Of a DNA stretch of 64,000 nucleotides, positions 31,376 through 44,300 are shown one piece after another; within the stretch, counting starts at the first letter, position 1; each line of letters starts with the position of its first letter. Made by a program: the position numbers and the translations under genes. This stretch comes from Tretioscincus oriximinensis. Lineage: Eukaryota > Chordata > Lepidosauria > Squamata > Gymnophthalmidae. Under the pieces are notes generated by a model. The model saw nothing but the letters and a program-made list of their open reading frames with translations. It did not search any database and was not told where the DNA came from. The stretch spans positions 576,617-640,616 of the forward strand of contig JAJVDF010000410.1 of NCBI GenBank assembly GCA_022410635.1, in the 5' to 3' direction.

Positions 31376-34300
31376 GCAGCATTGTAGACTATGAAGTTTC
31401 ATTTCCCTCAAATTGGGTTGGAATAGTTTTAATGTGGATGGCCCTGAGGTTAAATTACCCAAGAATGGTTTAGCATAGAATAATGTGTGAAATTCTAATG
31501 ATGGAATTCTTATACAAATGAAACATTTAAATGCATTGCATTTTTCATAACGTCCTCTGCATGCATTTGAAAGAGATCAATAGCTTTGAAATGTTTCACA
31601 CTGCAAAAGCTGGTCTAACAGAAATTATATTCTTTACCTATATACATTTTTTTGCCTTTATCTAGCAAATTTCAATTAGTGAGAGCACAGCTATTATTCT
31701 CTGTAAATTAGCCCCTAATGTAAACCATAAAAAAGTAACAGACCAAATGTTCCCCCTCCTACTCAGGGAGCTAAACAGTTTAATCCAGGTAACATGTTAT
31801 CTGTTTTCACCTAGTTTAAATTAAGTATCTCTCAAACTATTTGAATGCAAAGCAGGGGTGGATCTGTCATTTTTGCATTTCCACTATCTTTGGTCCTCAT
31901 AGCATTTTTAACTTCTGCATACTATCATTTTTATGTGAAAGAAAATATAGGCTGTCAACTGTATATGCTGAAATGCAATTTGAAAGCTTTTTAATAGAGA
32001 ACTGGGAGAATACTGTGTATTTTTGAGAGATTTCCAACTGCTAGTTAACAAAAAGTAAAATTATGGCAACAATATAATCTTCTGTCCTATAGGAAAAAAC
32101 TGCATTGTAAATTCTACCTCTGGATTACCCTACACTAACTAAAAATGCTGTTTTACTATAATTCTGACAGTCGCACCTTGAAGGTCACAGCAAAGTACGA
32201 AACATGAAGAAGGAAAAATGTTCAAAAAAACTAACCAGAGGTCATAATGAGGCCAGGATTTATAATAGATCCAAGTCTAGTTTAGACGTATTCTCCATAA
32301 ATGCATTGGAATGGCCTTCTAGTGTTTGAAAACATTTTCTTTTTCAACTGCTGAATGTGACATCTGATAAATAACTGTATTCACTAGTAAGGATATGTAA
32401 AAACAAAACACTCTGCACTGCTTACCCTTATAGCACTTTTAGTATGTGGCTGCATGCTATTTGCAAACCTCCATTGTCGTCTCACTTCAGTAACAGTTAT
32501 TTGCTGTGCTTGATGACCTGTTCTAACTATTAAACAAATAAATCAAACAGGGAAGTCTCCTGTTACAGCAATGGTAGTCCAATAACAGAGCCACCAAATG
32601 TCTTCATTATTAATTGTCTTCAACTTGGTGAGTCCTCAAGAATGCCAAACTTATCCAGCACATTCAATATGCCATGATGGAAACAGTAAAGCAGACTACT
32701 CTTTTATGGTGCGTTCTCATTATAAAGGCATCATGTGAATCTTTTTGTGGATATCACAAGAAACTAGTTAATCAACAGTCTAGCTGTTTATGGCCTCATA
32801 TTAATCACACATAATGAATAAGCTAAGTAAGATGGATAGGTAGGTGATGGGTGATAAATGATTAATATAAAGAGACAGAGGGAGATGGTAGGTAAATATT
32901 AACTGAAATTCTACAAATTCCAAATGACCTCAAGTCCAGGCTTCTTTCTATATAAAATGTTAGACACAATGCCTTAAGCATCTCTAGATGTTGTCTAATT
33001 ATATCACCAGCTAGGAGTAGTCAATGATAAATTGATATATCTTTTGGAGGTTTGTGTGTGCAAAAGTAACAGCTTAATTTTTGGAATAAATATAATATCA
33101 GTATTACTACAAGCTCTCAGTAGGTACAAACTCAAAGTCATTTGCCTTCCTCAAAGAAGTAATTTCATATAACATCCTAATGATGTTTCATGAATATAAA
33201 TTTCACTTAAAAAGTGTTAGGTTTGTTAGCAAACTGTGACTTCCAGACTGCATTGAGTGAGGAATGATCCAAGTGATTAGCAGGAATTAATTAGCAGAGA
33301 ACTCACATTGCTAATCACTTCATTATTCCTGAACTATTAAAACAAAATTCTTCAACTACCCTTGGATGAACTGCCTTCAATTAGTCCACAATCATTCTTG
33401 GACTGAAAAATTTCCCCAGGCAATACAAATGCTGTATTCTAGCCTTTCTATTTTTCACAGTCATATCACTTATTATCACTCAATACAGTGAAGAGGAACA
33501 GTCAGCCTGTAAAACACAGAAATGTTAGGTCAGTCTTTATACTTCCTGTTTATGGATAACGAGCAAGAATTATTTTGCCTGGGGAGAGTGTGTATGGCAG
33601 GAAACACTCCCTCCAGCCCAGGAATGGAAATGCTTCCAGTTCCCTGACAACATTCTTTGAAAGTAAGCATGAAAAAGTCCTGAGTCAGATCGTTGTTTTA
33701 CTAAAAAGGCAGAAACAAATTTAGTCTTCACAAATTTGGTTATTGGAACAATAGTTTCCCAACAAATTCACAAGTACCTCTAGTAAACAAGTACACAAGA
33801 ACAATAGTTTCCCAACAAGTATGCACAAGAATTTTGAATGGGTTTGCTTGTCCTTAATTGACAGTAATACAAAAGAAAACAGGGTGCTTAGTTGTCTATT
33901 CATAAAAACGCTAACATTTATTGGTTTCATTGCAAAGGAAAAGTTAATTTCATTTTAAAATTGCTTTGCGCATAACAGTTTCAAGTGAATATAAAAACTG
34001 CCACTACCACATAATCCAGTTTAAGTGGCTTATGTTATTTAATGCTGCAAAAGTATTAGAGCCAATGGGGATCATGTATTACTTGTTTGTATTGTCTTGG
34101 AGTTTTATTCTACAGTTTTATGCTGAACTGGGCTAAGACCTTAAAATATGAATCTGAATGCTTTCTATTCCATTTGCAATTAGCTATTTAACAATGAGCA
34201 CCAAATTGCCATGAAATCATCAGAGCAAGAATTCCACCTGAAATAACGCAGAGAAAATTGGCTAATACTACAGAAAACAGCTCAGTATCTCTGTACTTTC

Positions 34301-35419
34301 TCCCCCACCTTTGAATTCTATTACATAGTGTAAAAAAAGAGATCTCCTGGATGTATTTAAGCTTTGCGTAACAGTATGGTTTGGTTCTAATATTACCAAA
34401 TTCTCACCAGCAAATCTTGAGTTGTCATCTATGGAAAACAGGTCACGGGTGGGAGAGTTCCAGACTGTTAGAGAAAATCAATGCCACAGAATAGGTGTGT
34501 TCCGTTTAGGCAGGAGTGGACTATGCAAGGATGACTCTGCCTAGCATTCCAAGTTTATGGTCTTTCAGAAGCCAGAGCATAATATTTAAAGTCATGAGAT
34601 TGCACTAAACAATGGAAATTTAGTCACTTTTTTGCAAGTTTATTGCCTGCCACTATGGGCCAACTGACCATTTCAGAGGATTCTCTGGGAATATCTTGTC
34701 TGATATATGGAATAACCAACCTAGAGACCCCCCATCTCCCTAGAATAAGACGTTTCAATACAGCAGGGGTTGGGGAGTGGGGAATTGGTATTCTAGGTAA
34801 TAGTAGGAACAGCAGTTCATATGTTACGGTACACAAGCTGTGCTCTGGTGCATCATGGATGAGACATCTGGTCTCATTTCTCCACAATTAGATTTAGATG
34901 TCCACCCTTTTTGGATCCTATTAAAATAGCCCACATTGGTTTTTTAGTGTAGGTCACTGGTAGCTCAATCCAGCACAGACAAGATTCAAAACAGAACAAC
35001 ATTGAACTGTCTGTGCCACAGTTGTGCTTACAGTTCTCTGGAGTTATCTTCAAAAACCTGTAAATGTGTTTTACTGTTTCTTCAAAATCTTTGCACGTGC
35101 AGAACATACTTGAACATAATTTCTCAAATGGCTTTAAAGGCATTTGTGCAACGTTCTTGCTTTTGTACTACAGTTCTGGCACTGTGCACAAGTTCTGATA
35201 TACGTGCAATTGAATCACAAGGTGCAAACATCTATGGGGGAGTATTATTGCCCTGTTTATCATAAGACAGTTGTGTGGCCCTGCACAGAACTTAAACATG
35301 ATTTGGATTATCCAGCCTAGCGTGACATGGTTTAGGATAGTCCATACGTGAAAAAGTGGACAAAAAAAAAACAAAAAAACAACCAATATGTATTTTGAAT
35401 TATGTTGTATCAAAACATG
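31376..35419. other. Gene-free AT-rich DNA
   Basis: No gene or clear repeat. There is a 19-bp direct repeat AACAATAGTTTCCCAACAA at about 33748 and 33801. The opposed open frames at 34620-35410 match nothing known. Confidence 0.5.
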
Positions 35420-35760
35420 TTTTGAATGAAAACACCCAGAGGGTCATCGGCCTGTGGAATTTACTTCCTGAAGAGGTAGTGGTAGCTAACAGCTTGGATA
35501 GTTTCAAGACAGGACTAGACAGGTTTATGGACACCAAAGGTATAAATGGCTACTAGGATGGATGTCTGGATGTTGCCTCTGGGATGGAGCAACAGGCAGG
35601 ACTCCTGAAATACCATTTGCAGGGAGTCATGAACAGGTGCATATTTTGCTTTCCCCTGTTCGGACTGCCCAAGTGCATCTGGTGGGCCTCTGTGTGACAC
35701 AGAATGCTGGACTTGATGGGCTGTGGCATGATCCAGTATGGCTCTTCTTATGTTCTTATG
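35420..35760 (+). mobile_element. CR1 LINE 3' end
   Basis: It starts inside the last coding segment (TQRVIGLWNLLPEEVVV, then SLDSFKTGLDRFMDTKGING, stop at about 35556). It continues through the CR1 3' UTR (TGATCCAGTATGGCTCTTC) and ends with two copies of the octamer TTCTTATG at 35745-35760, the CR1 3' signature. It is 5'-truncated, as is usual for CR1. The last coding frame is open. Confidence 0.9.
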
Positions 35761-36859
35761 TCAAAAAATGGAAAATTTTACTTTTTGAGAAAAAATGCAA
35801 GTCACTTAGGATTCAAAACTGCCTAGACTTTGAGAAAGGCACAATAAAAAGTTTCCTGACCTTGTTCCTCTGACAGCTTGATATATGTTAGTAAAATGCA
35901 ACTCTCAACCCTTCCAAAAGAATAGTTGTCTTGTCTTTTCTGTTAGATCAGCCAAAAGGTAAGTGAATAGGGGCTTCAGAACAATACGAAGAAAAGTCAA
36001 GCACACAAATTGCTAAAAAGAAAAACTTGGTTTATCACAAGGGAAAAAAAGATAAAAGATAAATCAAAAACCTTTTTCCTGTAAATGGTCATGTCAATTC
36101 TTGTAGAGAATACTACATATAAGACATTAAAAAAATTATTCGAAGTTACAGAACTTCCCTGTCTGATACCTCAAAGTTTTCTTTGTTACATTCTCAGATC
36201 ATTAGTATACAAGTATTCATTCCAAGCAATGTCTGCTTTATCTTTTTTTTTACCATTTCAAGTATAGTCTTTCAAATGTCATCACAATAATCCCTGATTA
36301 TAACACCAACCAGTCTAAGAAAATTCAATTGTAAAAATGCACATTTTATCAACAGCTATTCAACAAACCAACATATTATATTGTCCTTACAATAAACTTC
36401 AAAAAGTAGCCATGTTAGAATGTATCCAGACTACTGCCTTTTGTTGTGCCTTTTAATACCATGTTACAAAAAATATGCNCATGAAGAAATTCATTTTAGT
36501 TGCCATGAATTTGACTATAGTTTTCAGGAATTCCTGGCACAATTCCTCACTTGCAGTTGGCTGTTCAGTATCCCATTCTGTCATTAACTGCTAGTTCCCC
36601 TTGTTGGCAGATGGATGAATACAAAGGAAAAACATCATCATTAAACTCACCTGAGTTTGGGGAAGTTGATCATAAACATTGCTTTTCCCTATCTAAATTC
36701 AATAAGGCAAATATTGAATTTCAGATGCTCCACCCTCTGAATTTGGGCATTCTTGAGAGCTCTGGGCATGGAAGATGCCTCTGCCAAAGTTGTGATCTCT
36801 CTTTAGATTTGGGAGATGACCAGGGCTATCGCCATGATCACTGAGTCAGCGTATCTGTG
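35761..36859. other. Gene-free DNA
   Basis: One ambiguous base at 36479. A 97-codon frame at 36551-36844 is not recognised. Confidence 0.45.
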
Positions 36860-36933
36860 TAGTCCATAGAGAAACTTGGTTGTTGGCAACACTGAGTCCT
36901 ACAGGAATAGGGTGGGATATGAATAAATAAATA
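36860..36933 (+). mobile_element. L2-type LINE tail fragment
   Basis: CCTACAGGAATAGGGTGGGA, then TATGAATAAATAAATA, is the standard L2-type 3' terminus. Confidence 0.55.
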
Positions 36934-37150
36934 GAATTACATAGCAGCTGTGGCTTCCTATCAATCTAGTCCACCCTATCTGGAATTCTGCCTCACACAG
37001 TTGCCCAACAATTGTATCTCAATCAGAAAGAGAAAACAAAATGTTCATCTGCTCTAGACTCTCTTCAAAAGGCAACTACAGGAAACATACCCTTCACTCC
37101 ATCCTAGAGAAAGTATTTTCTGGAGATGTTCCTCAATAAGCAGTGAATAA
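36934..37150 (-). mobile_element. CR1 3' UTR fragment, old copy
   Basis: Read in reverse, the sequence follows the CR1 3' UTR order seen at 39965-40283: CAATCTAGTCCACCCTATCT, GGAATTCTGCCTCACACAGT, then TTGCCCAACAA. It is strongly decayed, with the terminal octamers lost. Confidence 0.5.
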
Positions 37151-37588
37151 AGATGAATTGGAGCTATCCAGATTTCATACGTAAAGTTGGTAGCTGTCCA
37201 GTGATTGAGCAGGAGTAAGGAAAGGAGGAACAGTCATGTGATATTGCTTCTCTAGAAAGTGCACCTGATTAAAAGGTGAATAAAGAAAAATATAAGACCC
37301 TCAGACTGAAACGCTATCCCTTTAGATGTTTGAAAACTTAATTGAACCTGTTGAAATCTTATCTGTTTACTCACTGTTTTCTGGTATCAATGGGTGTCTG
37401 TTCTTTGTTTCATGAATGGTAGACCTGCTGGTAAAATGAAGCAGCCTCCATTCCCACACATGGGTGTGGTCTAAGGCAGGCCATATCTCCTACTAAAATG
37501 CTCTATTAACACAGGTTAAAGCACAGATTGAATCAGAAAGGATGTTTCCTGAGATTTCGGTATGCTGGACTTCAGTGGTCTGGAATAG
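37151..37588. other. Gene-free spacer
   Basis: Nothing recognised. Confidence 0.4.
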
Positions 37589-37770
37589 GTGACAAGAGCT
37601 TTCATAGACAAGTTTACTTCTTCAAATGCATCTGAAGAGGTAAACTTGTCTGCAAAAGCTTGTGTCACATATCCCTCGTTTCTAAAGTACTACAAGACCC
37701 CTTTGATAAATTTTCTGGACCCAGACTAATACAGTTATTTCTTTGAAATCTATTCAGAGGGCTAACTGTT
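37589..37770. repeat. Amniote-type repeat with a 79-bp palindrome
   Basis: 37589-37667 is a near-perfect palindrome: GTGACAAGAGCTTTCATAGA at the left against TGCAAAAGCTTGTGTCAC at the right, centred on AAATGCATCTG. The flank to 37770 continues the family (GACCCAGACTAATACAGTTA). Relatives are at 31160 and 63312. Confidence 0.7.
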
Positions 37771-37853
37771 GTGATCTCTTTTGGTAGCAAATTCCATATT
37801 GTATGGTACTTCAACCCTTTTCCTAACACAAACTCACTAAACACAACTCTCAT
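37771..37853 (-). pseudogene. CR1-like ORF2 terminal scrap
   Basis: On the minus strand about 30 residues read FSEFVLGKGLKYHTIWNLLP, then KEITT, the end segment of a CR1/L2-like polymerase (compare LWNLLPEEV at 35450). There is no further coding context. Confidence 0.5.
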
Positions 37854-38692
37854 TAAAAGTTAAATCAGAACCTTGTTCATTGAATAGTGAATGTAACAAA
37901 TCCGTTTTGTCTAACAGAAGAAACACTCTTCTCCCATCTCTTTCTACTTTCTTAAGAACAGAACAGCCTCAAAACCAAACTGCTTTACATTAATTTCCTT
38001 TGAAATGGATAGTAAAGGACAACAAAATTTGCTAATTAATTCTGATCCTGTTGTGCAGTCATCAGGAGGTCAAATAGATTTTTATTAGAATAGCCTCAAG
38101 AAACCTAAAAAGTCTCCATCAAACCTCTTAGATCACAGGTACAATTTCATGCCAAGGACAGGGGAAAGAGGATAAAAAACCTAGGAATTTTAAATGGTGG
38201 GCTTTCCTATTGAGCCATAGAAAATATGCATGAAGCATTTTATTTAGGTATTTATAATGAAGCTTCTGAATGGAAATATCATACTGATGAGACCATACCA
38301 TTATTTATTTATTTAATCTTGCCCTTCATGCCAGTTTCTAAGATAGATCATAACAAAGTTTAAAACATATTTAAAAGTGCAGCTCGTTCAAAGAGATAGT
38401 TTTAGTTTATGCGATTCAGTTTTTTACTCTTGAAAATATACTAGTCTTAGACACAGAGATAATAGACATCATATTTTTAATATGTATTTTTGCTGATAAT
38501 TATTTCTCCTCCTTTTTCCTTTTTTCTATGTGATAATTACATATAATTTTCACAATGAATTATTTAAGAATGAACTTAACCATCTATTCTAACAGTGATA
38601 AATCCTACTAGCTTTCTCTTCTAATGTGAAACTAAGTAGGATATAAAATAAACAGCTACAATGAATTGGATGAATGATAAATATAAAGATCA
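37854..38692. other. Gene-free AT-rich DNA
   Basis: Nothing recognised. Confidence 0.5.
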
Positions 38693-38805
38693 GTTATTTA
38701 TTTATTTATTTACATTTTTATACCGCCCTATACCCGTAGGTCTCAGGGCGGTTAACAATAAAACCATAATTTTAACACATTAAAAACAGCCATATCTAAA
38801 AATGG
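38693..38805 (-). mobile_element. L2-type LINE 3' end
   Basis: (TTTA)n at 38693-38712, then TATACCGCCCTATACCCGTA, GGTCTCAGGGCGGTTAACAA: the reverse complement of the standard L2-type tail. Only the last 110 bp or so remain. Confidence 0.75.
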
Positions 38806-39589
38806 GGAGGAGACTGTAGTTTTCTATCTCCTTCTTTAAGGATGGGTTTTGAAATCTCTTTATGAAGACTAAAACTGCTTTCTTCCTACCAAAAATGTTG
38901 AATTATGTCAGCTATTGTAGCTGTTCAGAACTAAGAGGGGATCCCAATGATAAAATGGACGAGTGTTTGTTTATTTACTTATCTGCTTTCCTGTTTCAAA
39001 ATCTTAAGGAAATCATTTATTTAGTTTCATGAAGTTCCAGAATAAGATATCTAACAAAAATATTGTTCCTTAGAAAAAGAAACTGCATGTTACTAATTAC
39101 TTTTTACTAATTATTATATTCAGAGAATCAGTAAAACATCTCTTTTGTTCAATTAATTGCAGAAATCTTACATCAGGATTAAAGAAGAAAGTCCATTAAT
39201 CAACATGCCAAGTTTGTCCATTGCCGTAATTTAATTTATACTTTTAAAATTAATATTATTGTAGTTTAGTATGATTATGTTGTTATTGTATGTACAAAAT
39301 GAAGAAAAAAGCTCAGGGTTTGTGACTGTATGTGTGTCATTACAGGCACAAATTCACCCAGAGGACATCTCTTTAAATATATCTGATTGAACTCTTAGTA
39401 TGAAATGGATTGGCAAAACTATAACTTTTTCATTTACAAAGACTTCCATTGGGTACACATGGTCATTCTAAAAAACCTGCACCATAAAATTTAGAGTGAA
39501 GAACTGCAATCCATAAAATCGTATATAAAAGAGGCCCTGTTTGCATCTACACAAACTATTCTATTTTAGTAAAAATGGATTGAGCTCAT
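38806..39589. other. Gene-free AT-rich DNA
   Basis: Nothing recognised. Confidence 0.5.
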
Positions 39590-39964
39590 TCATTGTAGTA
39601 AGAGCCCTTCAGGCAAACTGGAATCAATTATAGTGGTTTGTGCAATGGAGCAAGGGGGAACCCCTGCACTCATCATCTGTGTCAATCATAGGCTGGTCCG
39701 ATTGCTGTTCTCTGCTGGATACAAAGACTTGCTGGCTCTATGAAGCTCAGCTTCATGAATGACAGCTTTTGCGAATTGAGGATCCAGATCCAAGTACAGA
39801 TATAGCTGTGGAGATAAACCTATTGATCATGCATGCCTCTTGCAGCTACTCCTATCAGCTCATTATGCCATTGCTAATGTGCATTAGCTGATGTTATTAC
39901 ACTTGCAAGGCACATCATGTACTTTATTGGTAATGCATTTTAGAGAGTTGTTACAACAAATTTA

Positions 39965-40283
39965 GAACATAAGAACATAAGAGGAGCCCTGCTGAATTAA
40001 GCCAGAGCCCATTTTGTCCAGCATTCCATCTCACACCTTGCCCCACCAATTACACCTGGGCATTCTGAAACAGAAAAAGGAAAAAATCTTCACTTGCTCT
40101 CAATGCCCTGCAAAAGGCATTTCAGAAATACTGCCTATTGCTCCATCTTGAAGGCAGTATCAAGACATCCATCCTAGTAGTTGTTTATAGCCTTGGTGTC
40201 CATAAACCTGTTTAGCCTTCTCTTAAAGCTACCATCACCTTTCCTGGAAGTAAATTCCAAAGGCTGATGACTCTCTGGGTGAA
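39965..40283 (-). mobile_element. CR1 LINE 3' end nested in a fold-back element
   Basis: It starts with the reversed octamers (GAACATAAGAACATAAGA), then AGCCCTGCTGAA, through the CR1 3' UTR to the reversed coding end (CTTTCCTGGAAGTAAATTCC, ACTCTCTGGGTG). The flanks ACAAAT and ACAAAT on the two sides may be a short target duplication. The copy at 54.9 kb lacks this insert, which confirms nesting. Confidence 0.85.
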
Positions 40284-40641
40284 CAAATATATTTAATGTG
40301 TTGTAGTACTATTCTCATGCACACAATGTCAAATAGTGAGCTTCCTAAAATGGACTACTAGGTCTGCAGAAGTAGAATCAAAGGTCCATTTTGCACTGCC
40401 TTACTAATGCAAGTTAAGGAGCTCACAATTCCTGATTGTCTGCATGGGAATAGTGGTAATGCATATTAGATGTGTAATAACAACTACCTGAACACACTAG
40501 TATGTTGCTGACTAATTTGCCCTACATGCGTGTTAATGCCAGCTGATATATATTAACAGTGACATGTTTCAATGCAGGATAGATTTTTGTTGGTAAAGGG
40601 AAAATGACCTTATGCAGCCTCTGGAATCCAAAGAGCAAGTT

Positions 40642-40657
40642 GGGGGGGGGGGGGGGG
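40642..40657. repeat. G16 homopolymer run
   Basis: Sixteen consecutive Gs, which may form G-rich secondary structure. Confidence 0.8.
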
Positions 40658-40985
40658 CTGCTCTGATCACAGCCTCCATGTTCAGCCACAAACATCAACA
40701 ACATTTATCTCAGCAGAGTTCACAACTGAGCTATCCAAGTGCTGAAATGCTGGCATTTGCAACTGCGCATGGAAGTTCTGCTGCCATGAACTGATACAGA
40801 GTATGATTGCCTGAATTGTAATGTATTATAAAGGCTTGACATTTACAGAGTTGCACACATTGTTCCAATTCTAATGTGGAATCTAGCTACTGAATGCAAA
40901 TACATGTGGCTGCAGCTATTGCACATCAAGCTAAATCACTAATGTGCTTTAAAGCACGTACTGAAAAAGGGCCTAAGTCGTCACA

Positions 40986-42249
40986 GCTCATGTAAGATGT
41001 ACCAAAGTTGGAGAAGGTAAGATAATGAATGATATGGAAAGTGCATTTGAAAATGGGTCACAAAACTTGGTAATGTGTGTCATGCAATGACAATCTTTTC
41101 CTTTGAAATATTACTGATAAAACATAAGTTATTTTCTTAATAAAAAAGTGATCATATTGAGCAGAAAGAGTTTATAATCCACATTGTAAGAAAGTGAATG
41201 AAAAAATGGGAAATAGCAAATGCTTGATTTAGATGTGAATAAATCTGTGGCTTCTGGTTTGTCTCTTTAATTTCCAGTCTGTCCACAATTACTGCACAAA
41301 GAAAAAGCCTACCTTGCTGTACTGGAGAATATAGCATTGGTCACAGGACTGACTCTTTTAAATATGAAGGAACTCACACTTAGGTGCCTCAGGCACACAT
41401 TGTGCTTTCAGGCAATCATATCGCATCACAAAAAAAAAATGAAGGTACATCATCTGAGACCCTTCTTGCAAGTCTTGCTGCTTCTGCCAAGATTCAGACT
41501 TTTTTCTTACTTCGTAATTTTCCTTTGAATTGGTATGAGCATGGAAAGCTAAAAATGCATGTTTTCCCACACTAGACAGAAGCAAGGCCTGCCAATAACA
41601 TTGCACTTGACCCGCCATGGGAACATTGTGTGCCCCCATAAATGTGCTGCCTAGGTAAAGACCTATAATAGAAAAAACATTGTGGCTTAAGGACAACAAG
41701 CAACTTTATAAACACACTGCATCTGTGTGGTTTTTTTATGCCATGTTCTCGCAGCATAAACAAAATCAATACTCAGCCTGAGTACCCACAGAAATAGTGT
41801 CCTCTCGTCTTTTCAGATACTAGAATGTGTGTGCGTAATTAAGGCCACATGCACCAAACTTAGGTAGATAACTGGTTAAGGTTCGCTAAAAGCTATGAAA
41901 GAAAGTTAATTTGGGGCACCCATGTACAATAATATACAACAGCCTGCAGTCCCAAAATTTGTGCCTGGCTATAATCAAAGGTGTACTCCTAATTTTGCAT
42001 TTACTTAATTGCATTTTTGCCTGCATTCTCACATCACTTATTTATTCCTATATAATTTGATATTCTACAATAAAGTACTGTGGGTATGAATTTATTTCAG
42101 ACTACCCATGCTTTATTGTGAAATGTCTAGTTACTGTGGAATAAATAAATGTTGTGAGGATGAAGCCTTAATCTGCCTACACCTAGATCACAAGGTAAGC
42201 TACATCATCAAAAACAAAATATAAAATAGACACACTGAAAACAATATGC
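40986..42249. other. Gene-free DNA
   Basis: Overlapping open frames on both strands at 41152-41769, up to 113 codons, have no recognisable similarity. Confidence 0.45.
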
Positions 42250-42840
42250 TTGAATAAAAGAGGAGGGGAAAATGTTTGCACAATTAAAGGACAGTGTAAA
42301 TAGATGTGTATTCAAAAAAAATGTTTGAACACACAAAGTGATGGTGCTTGGAGAACTTAGGATTGAAACTATTCCATGGGCTGAGGGTTATCACTGGAAA
42401 CACCTTATAATTACACGAAAGCCTATCATGACTCCCTGCAAATGGTATTTCAGGAGTACTGCCTGTTGCTCCATCCTGGAGGCAACATCCGGATGGAGCA
42501 ACAGTCAGTACTCCTAAAATATCATTTGCAGGGAGTTGTGAACAGGTGCATATTTTGCTTTCCTTTTTTCGGACTGCACAGGTGCATCTGGTGGGTCTCT
42601 GTGTGAGACAGAATGCTGGACTAGATGGGCTCTTTCCCGATCCAGTATGGCTCTTCTTATGTTCTTATGTTCAATCCTGTAGATCTTAAGGCAAGGGAAG
42701 GTTGATATGGGACAAGGTATCTGGTGCCCAAGCCATTTAGGGTTTTAAAAGATACGCTTGAATTGTGTTCAGGAGTAAATAGACAGTAAATATTGATATG
42801 TTAATTTGGCCAGCCATTCTAGTTAGAATTCTAGTTTCAT
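42250..42840 (-). mobile_element. Old L2-type LINE 3' region split by a CR1
   Basis: Both sides of the CR1 match, in order, the element at 60215-60650: ATTCCATGGGCTGAGGG before it, and GGTTGATATGGGACAAGGTA, GCCATTTAGGG, GAATTGTGTTCAGGAG after it. The CR1 insertion thus split an older copy. Confidence 0.6.
42425..42669 (+). mobile_element. CR1 LINE 3' end with inverted 5' segment
   Basis: The right part (about 42490-42669) is a normal plus-strand CR1 3' UTR ending TATGGCTCTTCTTATGTTCT, then TATG. The left part (about 42429-42488) is the same UTR in reverse, so about 43 bp (CCCTGCAAATG...GCTCCATCC) are present as an inverted pair. A 5' inversion of this kind is the signature of twin priming during target-primed reverse transcription. 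Confidence 0.85.
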
Positions 42841-44089
42841 ACAAAAGAGACTGTAGGAGGCCTAGGTGACTAATGAGCACAATTCCAGATACACCCATTC
42901 CAGATAACAGTTACTGCCCTTGGCCATAGTGCTGAGGCACCAAAGTTCGGGAAAATATGTTCCTGGTCTTTGGATTGGAATTTATTCTCTGTAGGTAGAT
43001 CCTCTTTCTGGAGTATCTGGACTAAAAAAAATCACATGGATATACCATTCCATAGTAATTTGCCTCAACCAGTTGTAGGTCTTATTATGAAGTCTACTGA
43101 GCTGACATTTTGGATGCTCTAGACTAGACCTGCTTCACCGAATGCAGACAAAATATGATGGAGAGGTGCTGTCTACACTAGATTGTTAATGACAGTTCAT
43201 TATTCAGTAATTATTTTCTGAATAATGTTTAAACTGGAAAGAACCTTAGGCAACACATCTGATACTATAAATTAAAGAGATGTAAACTATGCTGGTCCAA
43301 CAGAGGGAAACATTAAGAGAGTAACAATAATTATGTCTCCATTTACCTATCCAGGCCTTTGGCATTGAGCTTTCATATTAAATAGCAAAATATGCTCAAC
43401 TAGATGTATGATACTCACCCATGCACCTGGGGATGAATACATGGAATTGAACTTCTTGTGAAAATGGCCTCACCACCCTGGACGACACTATGACCAGAGG
43501 GGAATAGTCTTAAGTGTTCAGTAATGCTATGGGGAGAATGCTTCAACAAGATGCCCATCCCCAGCTATTGTTAAGCAATATATACTAAGGTAATTCCATT
43601 TAGACACCTTTATCAACACTGAAAAATGTCCTGAAACTGGATGGAAATTGTCTCAGTAGGAAAAAAAACTGATTGAACTACTTGCCATCACTGGAACAGA
43701 CATTGGTTGTATTAGCACCAGAAGTTTGAGCATACAAAGCCATATAACACATGGCACTAATTACATTTATTTATATAGTGTTGTATAAACTTTGTGTGAT
43801 GTGCAAAAATTTCCAATTAAAGTCAGGAATAAGAGTGGCAAATAGCTTGAAATTGCAAATCCCCACTTGAAATATCGTCATTGTATTACTTTTTAGTCTG
43901 TCCCAACAAACTATTTTTTCCTTCTTTAACAGAGCCAATGATTCATTTACAGGTTCCTAAAAATAAACTTACTTGTGTTATTTTGTTATTTTGTTAAACC
44001 TAAAATAGACATTTGAGCAAACATTCCATTAACACCAAATATCAATAGTGCTTTCTTTCTTAAAGTCAGATATTAAAGCACATATGTGC
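42841..44089. other. Gene-free DNA
   Basis: Nothing recognised. Confidence 0.5.
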
Positions 44090-44300
44090 ATAAGAAATTT
44101 CACTTAGGATCATCAAAAATCCCCACATGCTCTGTAAGAACTGAATCTGGACACAGCCCATCTAGTCCTGCATTCTTACACAATTGCACTGTTGCTCTAT
44201 CCTGCAGGCAATATCAATACATCTACCCTAGTAGCCATCAAAACACCTGTGTCTTCTGGTACTGTTCTGCCACATACTTTTACTTCATCTTCAGTCTTTA
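44090..44300 (-). mobile_element. Decayed CR1 3' UTR
   Basis: Reverse-orientation CR1 words in the right order: GCCCATCTAGTCCTGCATTC, TGTTGCTCTATCCTGCAGGC, AATATCAATACATCTACCCT, then AGTAGCCATCAAAACACCTG. The terminal octamers are not preserved. Confidence 0.65.

Larger units (their letters stand above)
39590..40985. mobile_element. Old fold-back DNA element interrupted by a CR1
   Basis: The outer ends are inverse of each other (TAAGAGCCCTT at 39600 against AAGGGCCTAAG at 40968). An internal inverted pair matches well: TACTATTCTCATGCACACAA near 40309 against TTGTCTGCATGGGAATAGT near 40437, extended by AGTGAGCTTCCT / AAGGAGCTCAC. A related shorter copy is at 54706-55103. A CR1 (39965-40283) is nested inside. 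The family is unknown to me, and the outer bounds are approximate. Confidence 0.5.
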
